64,000 nucleotides of DNA, from contig NZ_WUBR01000001.1 in the NCBI RefSeq assembly GCF_009807005.1, positions 1,426,001 through 1,490,000 on the forward strand, given 5' to 3'. A program made the position numbers and the translations under genes. This document shows positions 42,399 through 50,608 of this stretch, in pieces (position 1 is the first letter of the stretch; each line of letters opens with the position of its first letter). The notes below the pieces were generated by a model. That model had not been told where the DNA came from and ran no database searches. It saw nothing but the letters and a program-made list of their open reading frames with translations. The stretch comes from Aurantiacibacter rhizosphaerae. GTDB lineage: Bacteria > Pseudomonadota > Alphaproteobacteria > Sphingomonadales > Sphingomonadaceae.

Positions 42399-43400
42399 TC
42401 AGTCACCTTGCGCCTGCGCGGTGCGTGAATTCGGCCCGACCTGCGCGAAGTAATTGGTCACGCCGTCGGGATCGTTCAGCCAGATGGTCGTCAGGTCAAA
42501 ACCGCGCAGGCGATTCAGCGGGGTTTCCACCGGAACGCCGCGATGGCGCGCGCGGGCATCCACCAGCGGCGCGTCGCTCACCACGTACTGGATGCCAGAA
42601 CTGCCGGTGTCGGCAGGCAGGCCTTCGCCAACTTCATACAGCAGCAGCACGGTTTCGCCGTGGCGATAGGGAGCGAAGGTCAGCCCTAATTGCGCGCTTT
42701 CGATATCGGCCCATTCCTCCAGCCCCACGAAATCGCGATAGAATGCGCGCGAACGTTCCAGATCGGACACGCCGATCCCCACGCCGATGCCATCATCCGA
42801 TCGGTCGCTCGCCCCTTCGTGGATGGCGATCAGGATCGGCAATCCTGCCGGGTCCTGCACCAGTGCGGCGGGAAAGCCATCCGTGGTTGCAAATTCTGGC
42901 GCGGGAAAACCGGCGTCGCTAAAGCGTTGCCGCACCACATCGGCATCGGGATAGGTCAGGCGCAGAAAGCGGATACCTGTGCCGCCCTCGATCCCTCCTG
43001 AAAGATCATAGGAACGATCCCCCTGTTGCCCTGCGGAAAGCTTGATCTGGCCGCTGCCAACGCCGGTCAGGATCATCTGCTGCGTGCTGGTGAGCTGTAT
43101 GGGGCTGAGTGATCGCAGCGCCAGCGCCTCTGTATAAAACCGCACCATCTGCGGTGTAAGCTCACGCGGGTAACGGCGAAAGACGTTGGCGGAATCCTGC
43201 ACGAACAGCGCGCCGTTATCTGCATCCAGTACGTTCGCATCCAGCGTGTCGATATCATAGGCAAGATCGCCGCTGGTATCGAGCAGCGCACCTTCGGGCG
43301 TGCGCAGCTGGGCGTCGGATTGTGCGCCATCCTGAACACTGGTGGTGCAGGCGGCCAGCGCGCAGCAGGCAAGGGCGATAAGGGGGCGGACCATCATCAT
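42399..43400 (-). CDS. Secreted VOC-fold lipoprotein
   Basis: A 333-residue lipoprotein with lipobox LAAC at Cys18 (MMMVRPLIALACCALAAC). The mature part has two vicinal-oxygen-chelate modules. One spans about residues 75-195, with PQMVRFYTEALAL. The second is clear from about 200, with GVGIGVSDLERSRAFYRDFVGLEEW and IQYVVSDAP, ending LTTIWLNDPDGVTNYF. VOC proteins are usually cytosolic glyoxalases or ring-cleaving dioxygenases, so an exported lipid-anchored member is unusual. Metal ligands are not all evident, so binding rather than catalysis is possible. The start overlaps the upstream quinoprotein stop (ATGA). It is the last gene of a four-gene operon and ends at the terminator. Confidence 0.8.
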   Translation of the reverse strand: MMMVRPLIALACCALAACTTSVQDGAQSDAQLRTPEGALLDTSGDLAYDIDTLDANVLDADNGALFVQDSANVFRRYPRELTPQMVRFYTEALALRSLSPIQLTSTQQMILTGVGSGQIKLSAGQQGDRSYDLSGGIEGGTGIRFLRLTYPDADVVRQRFSDAGFPAPEFATTDGFPAALVQDPAGLPILIAIHEGASDRSDDGIGVGIGVSDLERSRAFYRDFVGLEEWADIESAQLGLTFAPYRHGETVLLLYEVGEGLPADTGSSGIQYVVSDAPLVDARARHRGVPVETPLNRLRGFDLTTIWLNDPDGVTNYFAQVGPNSRTAQAQGD

Positions 43401-45331
43401 TCCTCCGGCAGCGCCCAGACTATCAGCGCCTCGTTATTAAGCGGGCCGTCCGGCCCCATTTGCGGCGGATCGAAGCCTGACCCGGCAGCGACGGCGGCGA
43501 TATATTGGCGCCCGTCACTGCCGCGATAACTCATCGGGATTGTCATGGCGGAATATTGCAGCTTTTCCTGCCACACCACATCGCCCGTGGCCGCATCGAA
43601 GGCGCGGAAAATGCCGTCCGACGTCGCGCCGATGAAGACCAGCCCGCCCGCCGTTACCATCGGCCCGCCAAAGGTGTTGTTTGCGCCTGTATCCTGCTTG
43701 TCCTCGCCAAGTGCGGGCGTGGTGCCAAGGCGCGATGCCCAGGCGATCTCGCCGGTGTTGGCATCCACCGCCACCAGCCGCCCCCACGGCGGACGAATAC
43801 AGGGCAGGTTGACGGTGGTGCCATCCTCGCCCGTAAAGCTGGCGGAGAAGGAGGAATAGGCACCGGGCCCGCTGAGGCTGCCGCGATCGAAGCGCTGCGT
43901 ACTGGCAGCGGTGCCGCGCCCGTAATTACCATCCGGATCACGCGCCTCGATCCAGCCGATGGAACCGCTCTCGCTGGTGTTGACGAAGACATAGCCGGTA
44001 GACGGGTCCACCGCGCTGCCGCCCCAGTTGGAGCCGCCATTGTGCGGCAGGTTGATACTGGCGCGCGGCTCGTCGCCTTCCTCATGCAGGAAGAAGGGTG
44101 TGAATGGCCCGGCGTTGAAGAAGCTGCCGCCATAGCTATCCAGCAAGGCATGGCAGGCGGCGACATGCTCCGCGTTGGTGTCTTCCGCCGTCACGACATC
44201 GTCAGGCGTCCACCACATGCGGCTGAGCGGTTCGGGCTTGGCGGGGATCGGCTGGGTGGGGGAATACCATTCGCCCGGCACATCGGCAGATGCCACCAGC
44301 ATCTCGTTCACGCCATGTACCGGCTCTCCCGTGCGACGATCGAGGATGTACATGAGGCCCGGCTTGCCGGTCTGGGCGAGGGCGGGGATCGTTTCGCCGT
44401 CCTTTTCCACGTCCACCAGCACCGGCGGGGCCGGTAGGTCCCAGTCCCACAAATCGTGGTGGATGGTCTGGAAGTGCCAGCGATATTCGCCGCTGCGCGC
44501 ATCCAGCGCCAGGATCGAATTGCCGAACAGATTGTCGCCCGGCCTGTCTCCGCCGTAATAATTGGGGGCAGGGCTGCCCAGCGTCATGTAGATCGTGCCG
44601 GTCTCGACATCGCCGGTCATGTACCAGACCCACATGTTGTTGCCGGGCCTGTCTTTCCAGCCGTCGTCCAGCCAGGTGTCATGCCCCAACTCGCCCGGCT
44701 GCGGCACGGTGTTGAAATCCCACAGCAATTCACCCGTGCGCGCATCATAGCCCTTCTGGTTGCTGAGCGGGCCACTGGGCAATTCGGGCGTGGAGGCACC
44801 GATCACCAGCACATCGCCAAAGATGCTGGGCGGATAGGAATAGCGCACCTCGAAAGGTACGCGGCCGTTCTCGCCAAAATGCGTCGCGATCTCTCCTGTC
44901 GCGGCATCTAAGGCGACGATTTCATTGCCGCCGTTATAGTACAGGCGCGCGCCCGATTGCGCGTCCCCCGCCCAATAGGTGACGCGGCGGCGGATGGTCG
45001 TGCCCTCCACCGCGTGCCGCCAGATCTCGCGGCCCGTATGAGCCTCCAGTGCCACCACCGCATCGCCCAGCGGCATGTACATAACGCCGTCCACCACGCT
45101 GGGCACGGTACCTGCAAGGATGAAGCCGCCGCCTTCGGGGCGCAGTCGGTATTCCCATGCGCGCTCCAGCCGGTTCACGTTTTCGCGGTTGATATCGTCC
45201 AAGGGGGCATAGCGTTGCCCGGCGTGATTGCGCGCATAATGCGGCCAATCGCCATCGGCAGGCTCCTGCTGCGCGGCCAGCGGCGCGGCGACGAGAGCGG
45301 CGGAAAGCATGAGGAAGCGCAAGTGTCGCAT
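43397..45331 (-). CDS. PQQ-dependent dehydrogenase, glucose-dehydrogenase-like
   Basis: A 644-residue exported quinoprotein with signal peptide MRHLRFLMLSAALVAAPLAA. It is soluble or loosely attached, with no lipobox. The propeller has DWPHYARNHAGQRYAPLDDI near residue 30, blades such as EAHTGREIWRHAVEG and DARTGELLWDFNTVP, and the branch marker FQTIHHDLWDWDLPAPPVL near residue 300. There is no heme motif and no adjacent Cys pair. It shares one base with the upstream monooxygenase stop (TGATG) and overlaps the downstream VOC lipoprotein gene, so translation of all four genes is coupled. It would oxidise an alcohol, sugar or aldehyde and pass electrons to ubiquinone or a cytochrome. The sequence around HHDIWD is similar to the proteins at 26845 and 37658, so the three are probable paralogues. 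Confidence 0.88.
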   Translation of the reverse strand: MRHLRFLMLSAALVAAPLAAQQEPADGDWPHYARNHAGQRYAPLDDINRENVNRLERAWEYRLRPEGGGFILAGTVPSVVDGVMYMPLGDAVVALEAHTGREIWRHAVEGTTIRRRVTYWAGDAQSGARLYYNGGNEIVALDAATGEIATHFGENGRVPFEVRYSYPPSIFGDVLVIGASTPELPSGPLSNQKGYDARTGELLWDFNTVPQPGELGHDTWLDDGWKDRPGNNMWVWYMTGDVETGTIYMTLGSPAPNYYGGDRPGDNLFGNSILALDARSGEYRWHFQTIHHDLWDWDLPAPPVLVDVEKDGETIPALAQTGKPGLMYILDRRTGEPVHGVNEMLVASADVPGEWYSPTQPIPAKPEPLSRMWWTPDDVVTAEDTNAEHVAACHALLDSYGGSFFNAGPFTPFFLHEEGDEPRASINLPHNGGSNWGGSAVDPSTGYVFVNTSESGSIGWIEARDPDGNYGRGTAASTQRFDRGSLSGPGAYSSFSASFTGEDGTTVNLPCIRPPWGRLVAVDANTGEIAWASRLGTTPALGEDKQDTGANNTFGGPMVTAGGLVFIGATSDGIFRAFDAATGDVVWQEKLQYSAMTIPMSYRGSDGRQYIAAVAAGSGFDPPQMGPDGPLNNEALIVWALPEE

Positions 45332-46572
45332 CAGTAGATCTGCCCCTGCCTGTTGCCGATATCTATCGCCACATGCGCGCTGGGATCGGCATCGGCCCAG
45401 CGGCTGTCTGGGCGCAGCACGTCGCCTATCACCTTGTAGGCGAACAGCATCAGCAGCGCGCCGCTTTCCGGATTGTCATTCAGCGCGCGCAGATGCTGCA
45501 TGTCCTGCCTGCGCTGTTCCGGATCGCTTTCCTGCAACATGCGCTTGTTCTCTGTCGCGGCGGGAGAGACGACGTCCCAGAACACCCGGCGGCGTTCGTC
45601 GGAGAACCTGTCCAATATCTCCTCGCTCTCCTCGCCGCGCAACACGGCGCCCAGCACATCGGCGAGCACCACGCCCGTCCACACGCCGGAGGTGAGGCCA
45701 AGCCCGCCGCAAGGATTGGTGGCATGCGCGGCATCGCCCGCCAGCAGCACGCGGCCCTTGCGCAAGGTTTCGCCAGCGCGCTGGTGCAGCATGTAGGGGC
45801 TGAAAGAGACGATCTCGTAATCCTCGCGCCCCTGCATGAACCATTCGTAGCGCTGGTGAATGCGCTCCTCGCAGCCCTCCACCGGCAGGGCGCTGTCCTC
45901 CATATAGGTGCAGCGCCACACGCCTTCGCGATCGAGCTGCGCGATCACCGCCATGTTGACCGGATCGCACACGAAGTTCGCCTGCTGATAGCCCAACTCC
46001 TGGAACGGGAATTTCACATTGGTCGCAACGAAGCGTTCGGGCCAGGTGTGGCCTTCGAACTCGATACCTGCAAGCTTGCGCACCGTGCTGCGCGCGCCGT
46101 CTGCGCCGATCAGCCACTTTGCGCGGAAATCCTGTCCGCTGGCGGATACGGTGATGCCGCCTTCATCCTCGGCAAACCCCGTGACTTCGTGGCCGAACAA
46201 AACCTCCACCCCCAGCTTGCGCGCATGCTCCATCGCCACCCGCGCCACGTCGTGCTGGCCTGCGTGAAGCTGGTAGTCGTAGGGAATGCCCTCCACCGGT
46301 TCGGTTTCGACCACCGAGTGATAGTCGAATTCCGGAATATGCGTGCCGAAGGTGCGGTTGGTGAAGCCGATTTCCAGCAGTTCATCCAGGATGCCGAGTT
46401 CCTGCAGGATGATCAGCGTGGAGGGGAAATAGACGGCGGCACGCGGGCTGTTGATGATGTGCGGCTCCTTCTCCAGCACCCGCACGCTCGCACCGCCCTG
46501 CGCCAATGTCAGCGCGGTGAGCATGCCCACCGGCCCTGCACCCACGATCAGCACATCGGTTTCGTGCATCAT
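45331..46572 (-). CDS. FAD-dependent aromatic-hydroxylase-type monooxygenase
   Basis: A 413-residue cytosolic flavoprotein of the class A (PHBH-like) family. FAD-binding GAGPVG is at residues 11-16, the mid-protein motif GADGARSTVR is near 165, and the GD motif is LLAGDAAHATNPCGGLGLTSG near residue 285. These enzymes use NAD(P)H and O2 to hydroxylate or epoxidise aromatic and polyketide substrates. No signal peptide is visible, so it is cytosolic although its operon neighbours on both sides encode exported quinoproteins. It overlaps both: the start region with the upstream alcohol-dehydrogenase stop (ATGA) and the stop with the next start (TGATG). The arrangement suggests a pathway with alternating periplasmic and cytosolic oxidation steps. 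Confidence 0.88.
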   Translation of the reverse strand: MMHETDVLIVGAGPVGMLTALTLAQGGASVRVLEKEPHIINSPRAAVYFPSTLIILQELGILDELLEIGFTNRTFGTHIPEFDYHSVVETEPVEGIPYDYQLHAGQHDVARVAMEHARKLGVEVLFGHEVTGFAEDEGGITVSASGQDFRAKWLIGADGARSTVRKLAGIEFEGHTWPERFVATNVKFPFQELGYQQANFVCDPVNMAVIAQLDREGVWRCTYMEDSALPVEGCEERIHQRYEWFMQGREDYEIVSFSPYMLHQRAGETLRKGRVLLAGDAAHATNPCGGLGLTSGVWTGVVLADVLGAVLRGEESEEILDRFSDERRRVFWDVVSPAATENKRMLQESDPEQRRQDMQHLRALNDNPESGALLMLFAYKVIGDVLRPDSRWADADPSAHVAIDIGNRQGQIY

Positions 46573-48698
46573 TCGCTACCTTCCTCGGCTGCGCGGCGGG
46601 CGGCCTCGCTCAGCACGTATGCGCGGATTGCCTCGGACTGTTCGGCATCGATCCACGGGGCGAAGCTGACCATGCCCTTGTCCGACAGGATGCCGTCCAT
46701 CACCACCGCATTCCACGCATCGGCATCGGTGGCATAGACGCTGCGCAGCAAATTGGGGTTGACCGGGCCGTTATGGCAGATGGTGCAGAAACCCAGATAC
46801 GCGCTTTGGCCCTTGGCGATGGTTTCTGCGCTGAATGCCTCGTCAGTAGAGACATATGGGGCGAGCTTCGCCGGCGGCAGCGGCGTGTATTCGCCTGTCC
46901 CGTCCAGCTTGAAGACGAACAGCATGCCGTTGGGCGGTGGGCGTCGCATCCAGTCGGCCTGTGTCGCCATGCCCATGCTGCCGCCGTATCCAGCCATGAT
47001 GGCGACATATTGCTGCCCATCCACGGCATAGGAGATGCCGCCCGCCACGATGCCGCGATCGGTGTTGAAGCTCCACAGCGGGGTGCCATCCTCGGCGTTA
47101 TAGGCGTTGAAGCTGCCATCGGGCAGGCCCTGGAACACCAGGTTTCCTGCCGTCGCCAGCGTGCCGCCGTTCCACGGGAATTCCCGCTCGATCGTCCAGC
47201 GCGCCTCCTGCGCCACCGGGTCCCACGCCACCAGTTCGCCCTTGGTGATGGAGGTGAGGTAGGCTCGCCGCGCTTCCGGCGTATCGCCCGGCACCAGCCC
47301 TTCCGGCGGGGTGAGGAAGATCACGCCGGTGTTCCAGCGCCCGATGTTCCGGGTGTAGTTTTCGTCGTCCATATAGGCGGACGGCGGCTGCATGGCGGGG
47401 ATGTAGACAAGGCCCGTCTGCGGAGAATAGCTCATCGGGTGATAGGCATGCGCGCCAATGCCGCTGGGGGTGACGAGATAGGGCGCATCGGCATAGCGGG
47501 ATTCCGGAATTTCCACCGGACGGCCCGTTTCAATGTCGATCCGCTCGGCCCAGTTCTGCATCGCATATGGCTCTGCGCTGATCAGCGTGCCGTCGCGGCG
47601 GTCTATCACGTAGAAGAAGGCATTTTTCGGTGCTTGCATCACCACGGGCACCGTTTCGCCGTCCACCTCCATATCCGTCAGCGTCATCTGCTGCGTGGCG
47701 GTGTAATCCCATGTCTCGCCGGGGTTCAGCTGGTAGTGCCAGTTATACGCGCCGGTTTCGGGGTCGAGCGAGAGGATGGAGGCGAGGAAGAGATTGTCAC
47801 CCTTGCCATCGCTGCGGGCGCGGTGGTTCCAGGGGGAGCCATTGCCCACGCCCACCAGCAACTGGTCCAGCTGCGCATCGTAGACGATGGAGTCCCACAC
47901 GGTGCCGCCGCCGCCCATTTCCCACCATTCGCCGGCCCATGTGTCGGTGGCAAATTCGGCAAATACCGCGTCCGAAGCCGCGCCATCGGGTCCGTCGGCC
48001 GGATTGCCGGGCACGGTGTAAAAGCGCCACACCTGCTCGCCCGTTTCGGCGTCATAGGCACCAAGGTATCCGCGCACGCCCAGTTCCGCGCCGGAATTGC
48101 CGATGATGACATTGCCTTTCACCACGCGCGGGGCGCTGGTGATGGTGTAGGGCTGGGACTGGTCGACGGTGACGACATCCCACAACTCGCTGCCCGTGGC
48201 GGCGTCCAGCGCCACCAGTCGCCCGTCGATCGTGCCGACGAAGACCTTGCCTTCCCATACGGCGACACCGCGGTTCACCACATCGCAGCAGGTGTGCGCG
48301 CCCTTCGCGCCGTCGACTTCGGGATCGTAGAACCACAGCTGTTCGCCCGTGGCGGCATCCAGCGCCATGACTTTTGACCATGCGGTGGAGACATACATCA
48401 CGCCGTCCACCACGATGGGCGTCGCTTCCTGTCCGCGATTGGTATCGAACTCCACTGCGTAGGCGAGGCTGAGGCGGTTGATGTTATCGACATTGATCTG
48501 GGCCAGCGGGCTGAAGCGATCCTCGTTCCAGGTGCGGCCATGCGCCATCCAGTTGTCGGGATCGCTGTCCGCATCCAGCAGCCGTTCGTGCGTTACATTG
48601 CCGGCGAGGGTGTTGCTTGCCTCCAGACCGCCAAGGCCCGTCACAGCAAGTGCGAGGCCAGCCACGGTAACGGCGGTAACAACGCGTTTTGCGATCAT
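46569..48698 (-). CDS. PQQ-dependent quinohemoprotein alcohol dehydrogenase (methanol/ethanol family, C-terminal cytochrome c)
   Basis: A 709-residue exported quinohemoprotein. Signal region near residues 1-28. The eight-bladed propeller starts at DNWMAHGRTWNEDRFSPL (residue 49). The adjacent cysteines Cys137-Cys138 in AHTCCDVVNRG form the vicinal disulfide typical of methanol/ethanol dehydrogenases, and other marks are GNGSPWNHRARSDGKGDNLFL and LNPGETWDYTATQQM. A cytochrome c domain occupies residues 620-709, with CTICH at 638-642 and Met ligand in GMVSFAP. The enzyme oxidises primary or secondary alcohols and sends electrons from PQQ through its own heme. It is the first gene of a four-gene operon. 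Its domain order is the usual one, unlike the protein at 30432. Confidence 0.92.
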   Translation of the reverse strand: MIAKRVVTAVTVAGLALAVTGLGGLEASNTLAGNVTHERLLDADSDPDNWMAHGRTWNEDRFSPLAQINVDNINRLSLAYAVEFDTNRGQEATPIVVDGVMYVSTAWSKVMALDAATGEQLWFYDPEVDGAKGAHTCCDVVNRGVAVWEGKVFVGTIDGRLVALDAATGSELWDVVTVDQSQPYTITSAPRVVKGNVIIGNSGAELGVRGYLGAYDAETGEQVWRFYTVPGNPADGPDGAASDAVFAEFATDTWAGEWWEMGGGGTVWDSIVYDAQLDQLLVGVGNGSPWNHRARSDGKGDNLFLASILSLDPETGAYNWHYQLNPGETWDYTATQQMTLTDMEVDGETVPVVMQAPKNAFFYVIDRRDGTLISAEPYAMQNWAERIDIETGRPVEIPESRYADAPYLVTPSGIGAHAYHPMSYSPQTGLVYIPAMQPPSAYMDDENYTRNIGRWNTGVIFLTPPEGLVPGDTPEARRAYLTSITKGELVAWDPVAQEARWTIEREFPWNGGTLATAGNLVFQGLPDGSFNAYNAEDGTPLWSFNTDRGIVAGGISYAVDGQQYVAIMAGYGGSMGMATQADWMRRPPPNGMLFVFKLDGTGEYTPLPPAKLAPYVSTDEAFSAETIAKGQSAYLGFCTICHNGPVNPNLLRSVYATDADAWNAVVMDGILSDKGMVSFAPWIDAEQSEAIRAYVLSEAARRAAEEGSE

Positions 48699-48794
48699 CG
48701 ACGCATCTCTCCCCGATGCACGCCCGTTGGCGGCGCGTCATCTCTTCCGGGAGGGAGCCTATGTTGGAAGAACGCCCGTGTCCATCGGGCAAAG

Positions 48795-49655
48795 TCAATC
48801 TTTGACCGGGTCGAGCGGGTTCTGGTCCGGCCCGATGGGGATAACCACGTCGGCACGGGCCGGCATTTCTTCCAGCATGTGGCGGGTCAGCCGTTCGTAA
48901 TGCGCGCAGAAGCGTTCCAGTGCGGCATCGTCCATCGTCTGCGTCGCATCGGGATTGGCGGCGCGCAGCTTTTCTTCCTGCAGCGCGCGGTTGCGGCGCA
49001 CGGCATCGAAACCCTCCACCTTCAGCATCACCAGCAGATCGATCTGGTCAAACAGGCGGGCATAGTCCTGCGTCAGCCAGTGGTTCACCAGATTGCGCCA
49101 GATGCCGTCGGGGTCTTCGTCGCGCTCAAGATCATTGATCGGCGCGGCCAGCGCTGCGGCATCCTGCGGCTTTGCGCCTACGCACCAGCCTTCCAGCAGC
49201 AGAACGTCCACCGGGCCGGTGATGGTGAAGGTTTCCGGTGCGCGGTCGTCCGTGGCCTTGTCGAAGCGTGGCAGTTCCAGCGGGCGGCCTGCCAGCATAT
49301 CCTCGATCAGGCCAAGGCCCAGTCCCACGGCATGCGTGCCGGGCACGCCGCGCGTGGCGAACAGCGGGTGAACCTCCTGCGCCAGCGTCTGCCGCTTTGC
49401 CTTGGTGAGGTAGAGATCATCCAGCGACAGCGTGATCGCGCGGACTTGTCGGCGGGCCAGCAGCAGTTCCAGAAATTTGCAGGCCGTGCTCTTGCCAGAG
49501 CCTTGCGCGCCGTTGATTCCGATCACCAACGGGGCGCGGGCAGCGGGCAGCCGGGCGATGCGGGTGGCGAGCGGTTGCCAGTGGTTTGCCACCACCTCGG
49601 TATAGCTGTCCGGAAGCCCCTCGGCAGCGATCAGGTCGTGGACCTTGTCGCTCAC
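48795..49655 (-). CDS. D-glycerate 3-kinase-like P-loop kinase
   Basis: A 286-residue cytosolic kinase. The P-loop GINGAQGSGKST is at residues 47-58. It resembles the plant-type D-glycerate 3-kinase and uridine kinase/phosphoribulokinase group, with LSLDDLYLTKAKR near 75 as Walker-B-like and substrate region, and LLLEGWCVGAKP near 150. The expected reaction is D-glycerate plus ATP to 3-phosphoglycerate. The following gene downstream of it in transcription order is a hydroxyacid dehydrogenase on the upstream side, so glyoxylate/hydroxypyruvate reduction to glycerate and then phosphorylation would be a sensible pair. The GTG start overlaps the stop of that dehydrogenase gene (GTGA, 49652-49655). 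Length is normal for the family. Confidence 0.82.
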   Translation of the reverse strand: MSDKVHDLIAAEGLPDSYTEVVANHWQPLATRIARLPAARAPLVIGINGAQGSGKSTACKFLELLLARRQVRAITLSLDDLYLTKAKRQTLAQEVHPLFATRGVPGTHAVGLGLGLIEDMLAGRPLELPRFDKATDDRAPETFTITGPVDVLLLEGWCVGAKPQDAAALAAPINDLERDEDPDGIWRNLVNHWLTQDYARLFDQIDLLVMLKVEGFDAVRRNRALQEEKLRAANPDATQTMDDAALERFCAHYERLTRHMLEEMPARADVVIPIGPDQNPLDPVKD

Positions 49656-50605
49656 TGGACAGGATCCGGCAGCGGCTCGCCTTTCGCAAAAGCCTCGATA
49701 TTGGCGAGCGCGCGCATGCCCATCGCCTCGCGCGTTTCGGCAGTGGCGCTGCCGAGATGCGGCAGCAGTACCACGTTTTCTAAGCCGAGCAGCGCTTCAG
49801 GAACTTGCGGCTCTTGCGGGTAGACATCCAGCCCGGCCCCGGCGAGATGGCCGGATTTCAGCGCCTGCGCCAAGGCATCATGATCCACCACGCCGCCGCG
49901 CGCTGTGTTGATCAGGTAGCTGCCCGGCTTCATCGCAGACAGGGCCTTGGTATCGATCAAATTGGCTGTGTCATCGCCGCCCGGCACATGCAGGGAAACG
50001 AAGTCGGATTTCGCCAGCAGATCGGGGAGGGAAGGGCAGAACTCTGCATCCAGCGCCGCAGCCTCGTCCTTCGGGCCGCGCGCGAAATAGGCGATCTTCA
50101 TGCCGAAGCCGTGATGCGCGCGCTGCGCCGTCGCCTGCCCGATCCGCCCGAAGCCGACCACGCCTAGCACCTTGTCCTTCAGCGCGCTGCCGATGAGGTG
50201 GGTAGGGCGCCAGCCGCTCCATTCACCGGCGCGCAATTCGCGCTCCCCTTCGCCAGCGCGGCGCGCGGCCATCAGGATCAGCGTGAGGGCAAGATCGGCG
50301 GTCGCATCGGTCAGCACACCGGGCGTGTTGGTGACGGCAATGCCCTTCGCCGAAGCGGCGGCGATATCGATGTGATCGAAGCCGACGCCGTAATTGGCGA
50401 TCAGCTTGCAGCGATCCCCGCCCGCGATCACTTCTGTATCGATTCTGTCGGAAACGGTGGGGGCCAGCACGTCGAATGCCCCCATCGCCTCGCCAAGCTC
50501 CGTCTGGCTCAGCGGCGTGTCGCTTTCGTTCAGCACGACGTCGAAACGCTCGCTCAGTGCGCGTTCCACGGCATCGGGCCAGCGGCGTGTTACGAGTATG
50601 CGCAA
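49652..50605 (-). CDS. D-2-hydroxyacid dehydrogenase (glyoxylate/hydroxypyruvate reductase-like)
   Basis: A 317-residue cytosolic NAD(P)H-dependent enzyme. The Rossmann motif is VGFGRIGQA near residue 148. The catalytic Arg is in NTARGG, the Glu in YPQEPQVP and the His in LPHLGSAT near residue 288. All are typical of D-isomer 2-hydroxyacid dehydrogenases; the VGFDHID substrate loop is near residue 75. It probably reduces glyoxylate or hydroxypyruvate to glycolate or D-glycerate. The start is TTG at 50605, preceded by AGGA at 7 bases. It is directly followed by the glycerate kinase gene with a 4-base overlap and starts 3 bases after the GST gene stop, so GST, dehydrogenase and kinase form one unit. 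Confidence 0.88.
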   Translation of the reverse strand: MRILVTRRWPDAVERALSERFDVVLNESDTPLSQTELGEAMGAFDVLAPTVSDRIDTEVIAGGDRCKLIANYGVGFDHIDIAAASAKGIAVTNTPGVLTDATADLALTLILMAARRAGEGERELRAGEWSGWRPTHLIGSALKDKVLGVVGFGRIGQATAQRAHHGFGMKIAYFARGPKDEAAALDAEFCPSLPDLLAKSDFVSLHVPGGDDTANLIDTKALSAMKPGSYLINTARGGVVDHDALAQALKSGHLAGAGLDVYPQEPQVPEALLGLENVVLLPHLGSATAETREAMGMRALANIEAFAKGEPLPDPVQ

Positions 50606-50608
50606 AGT

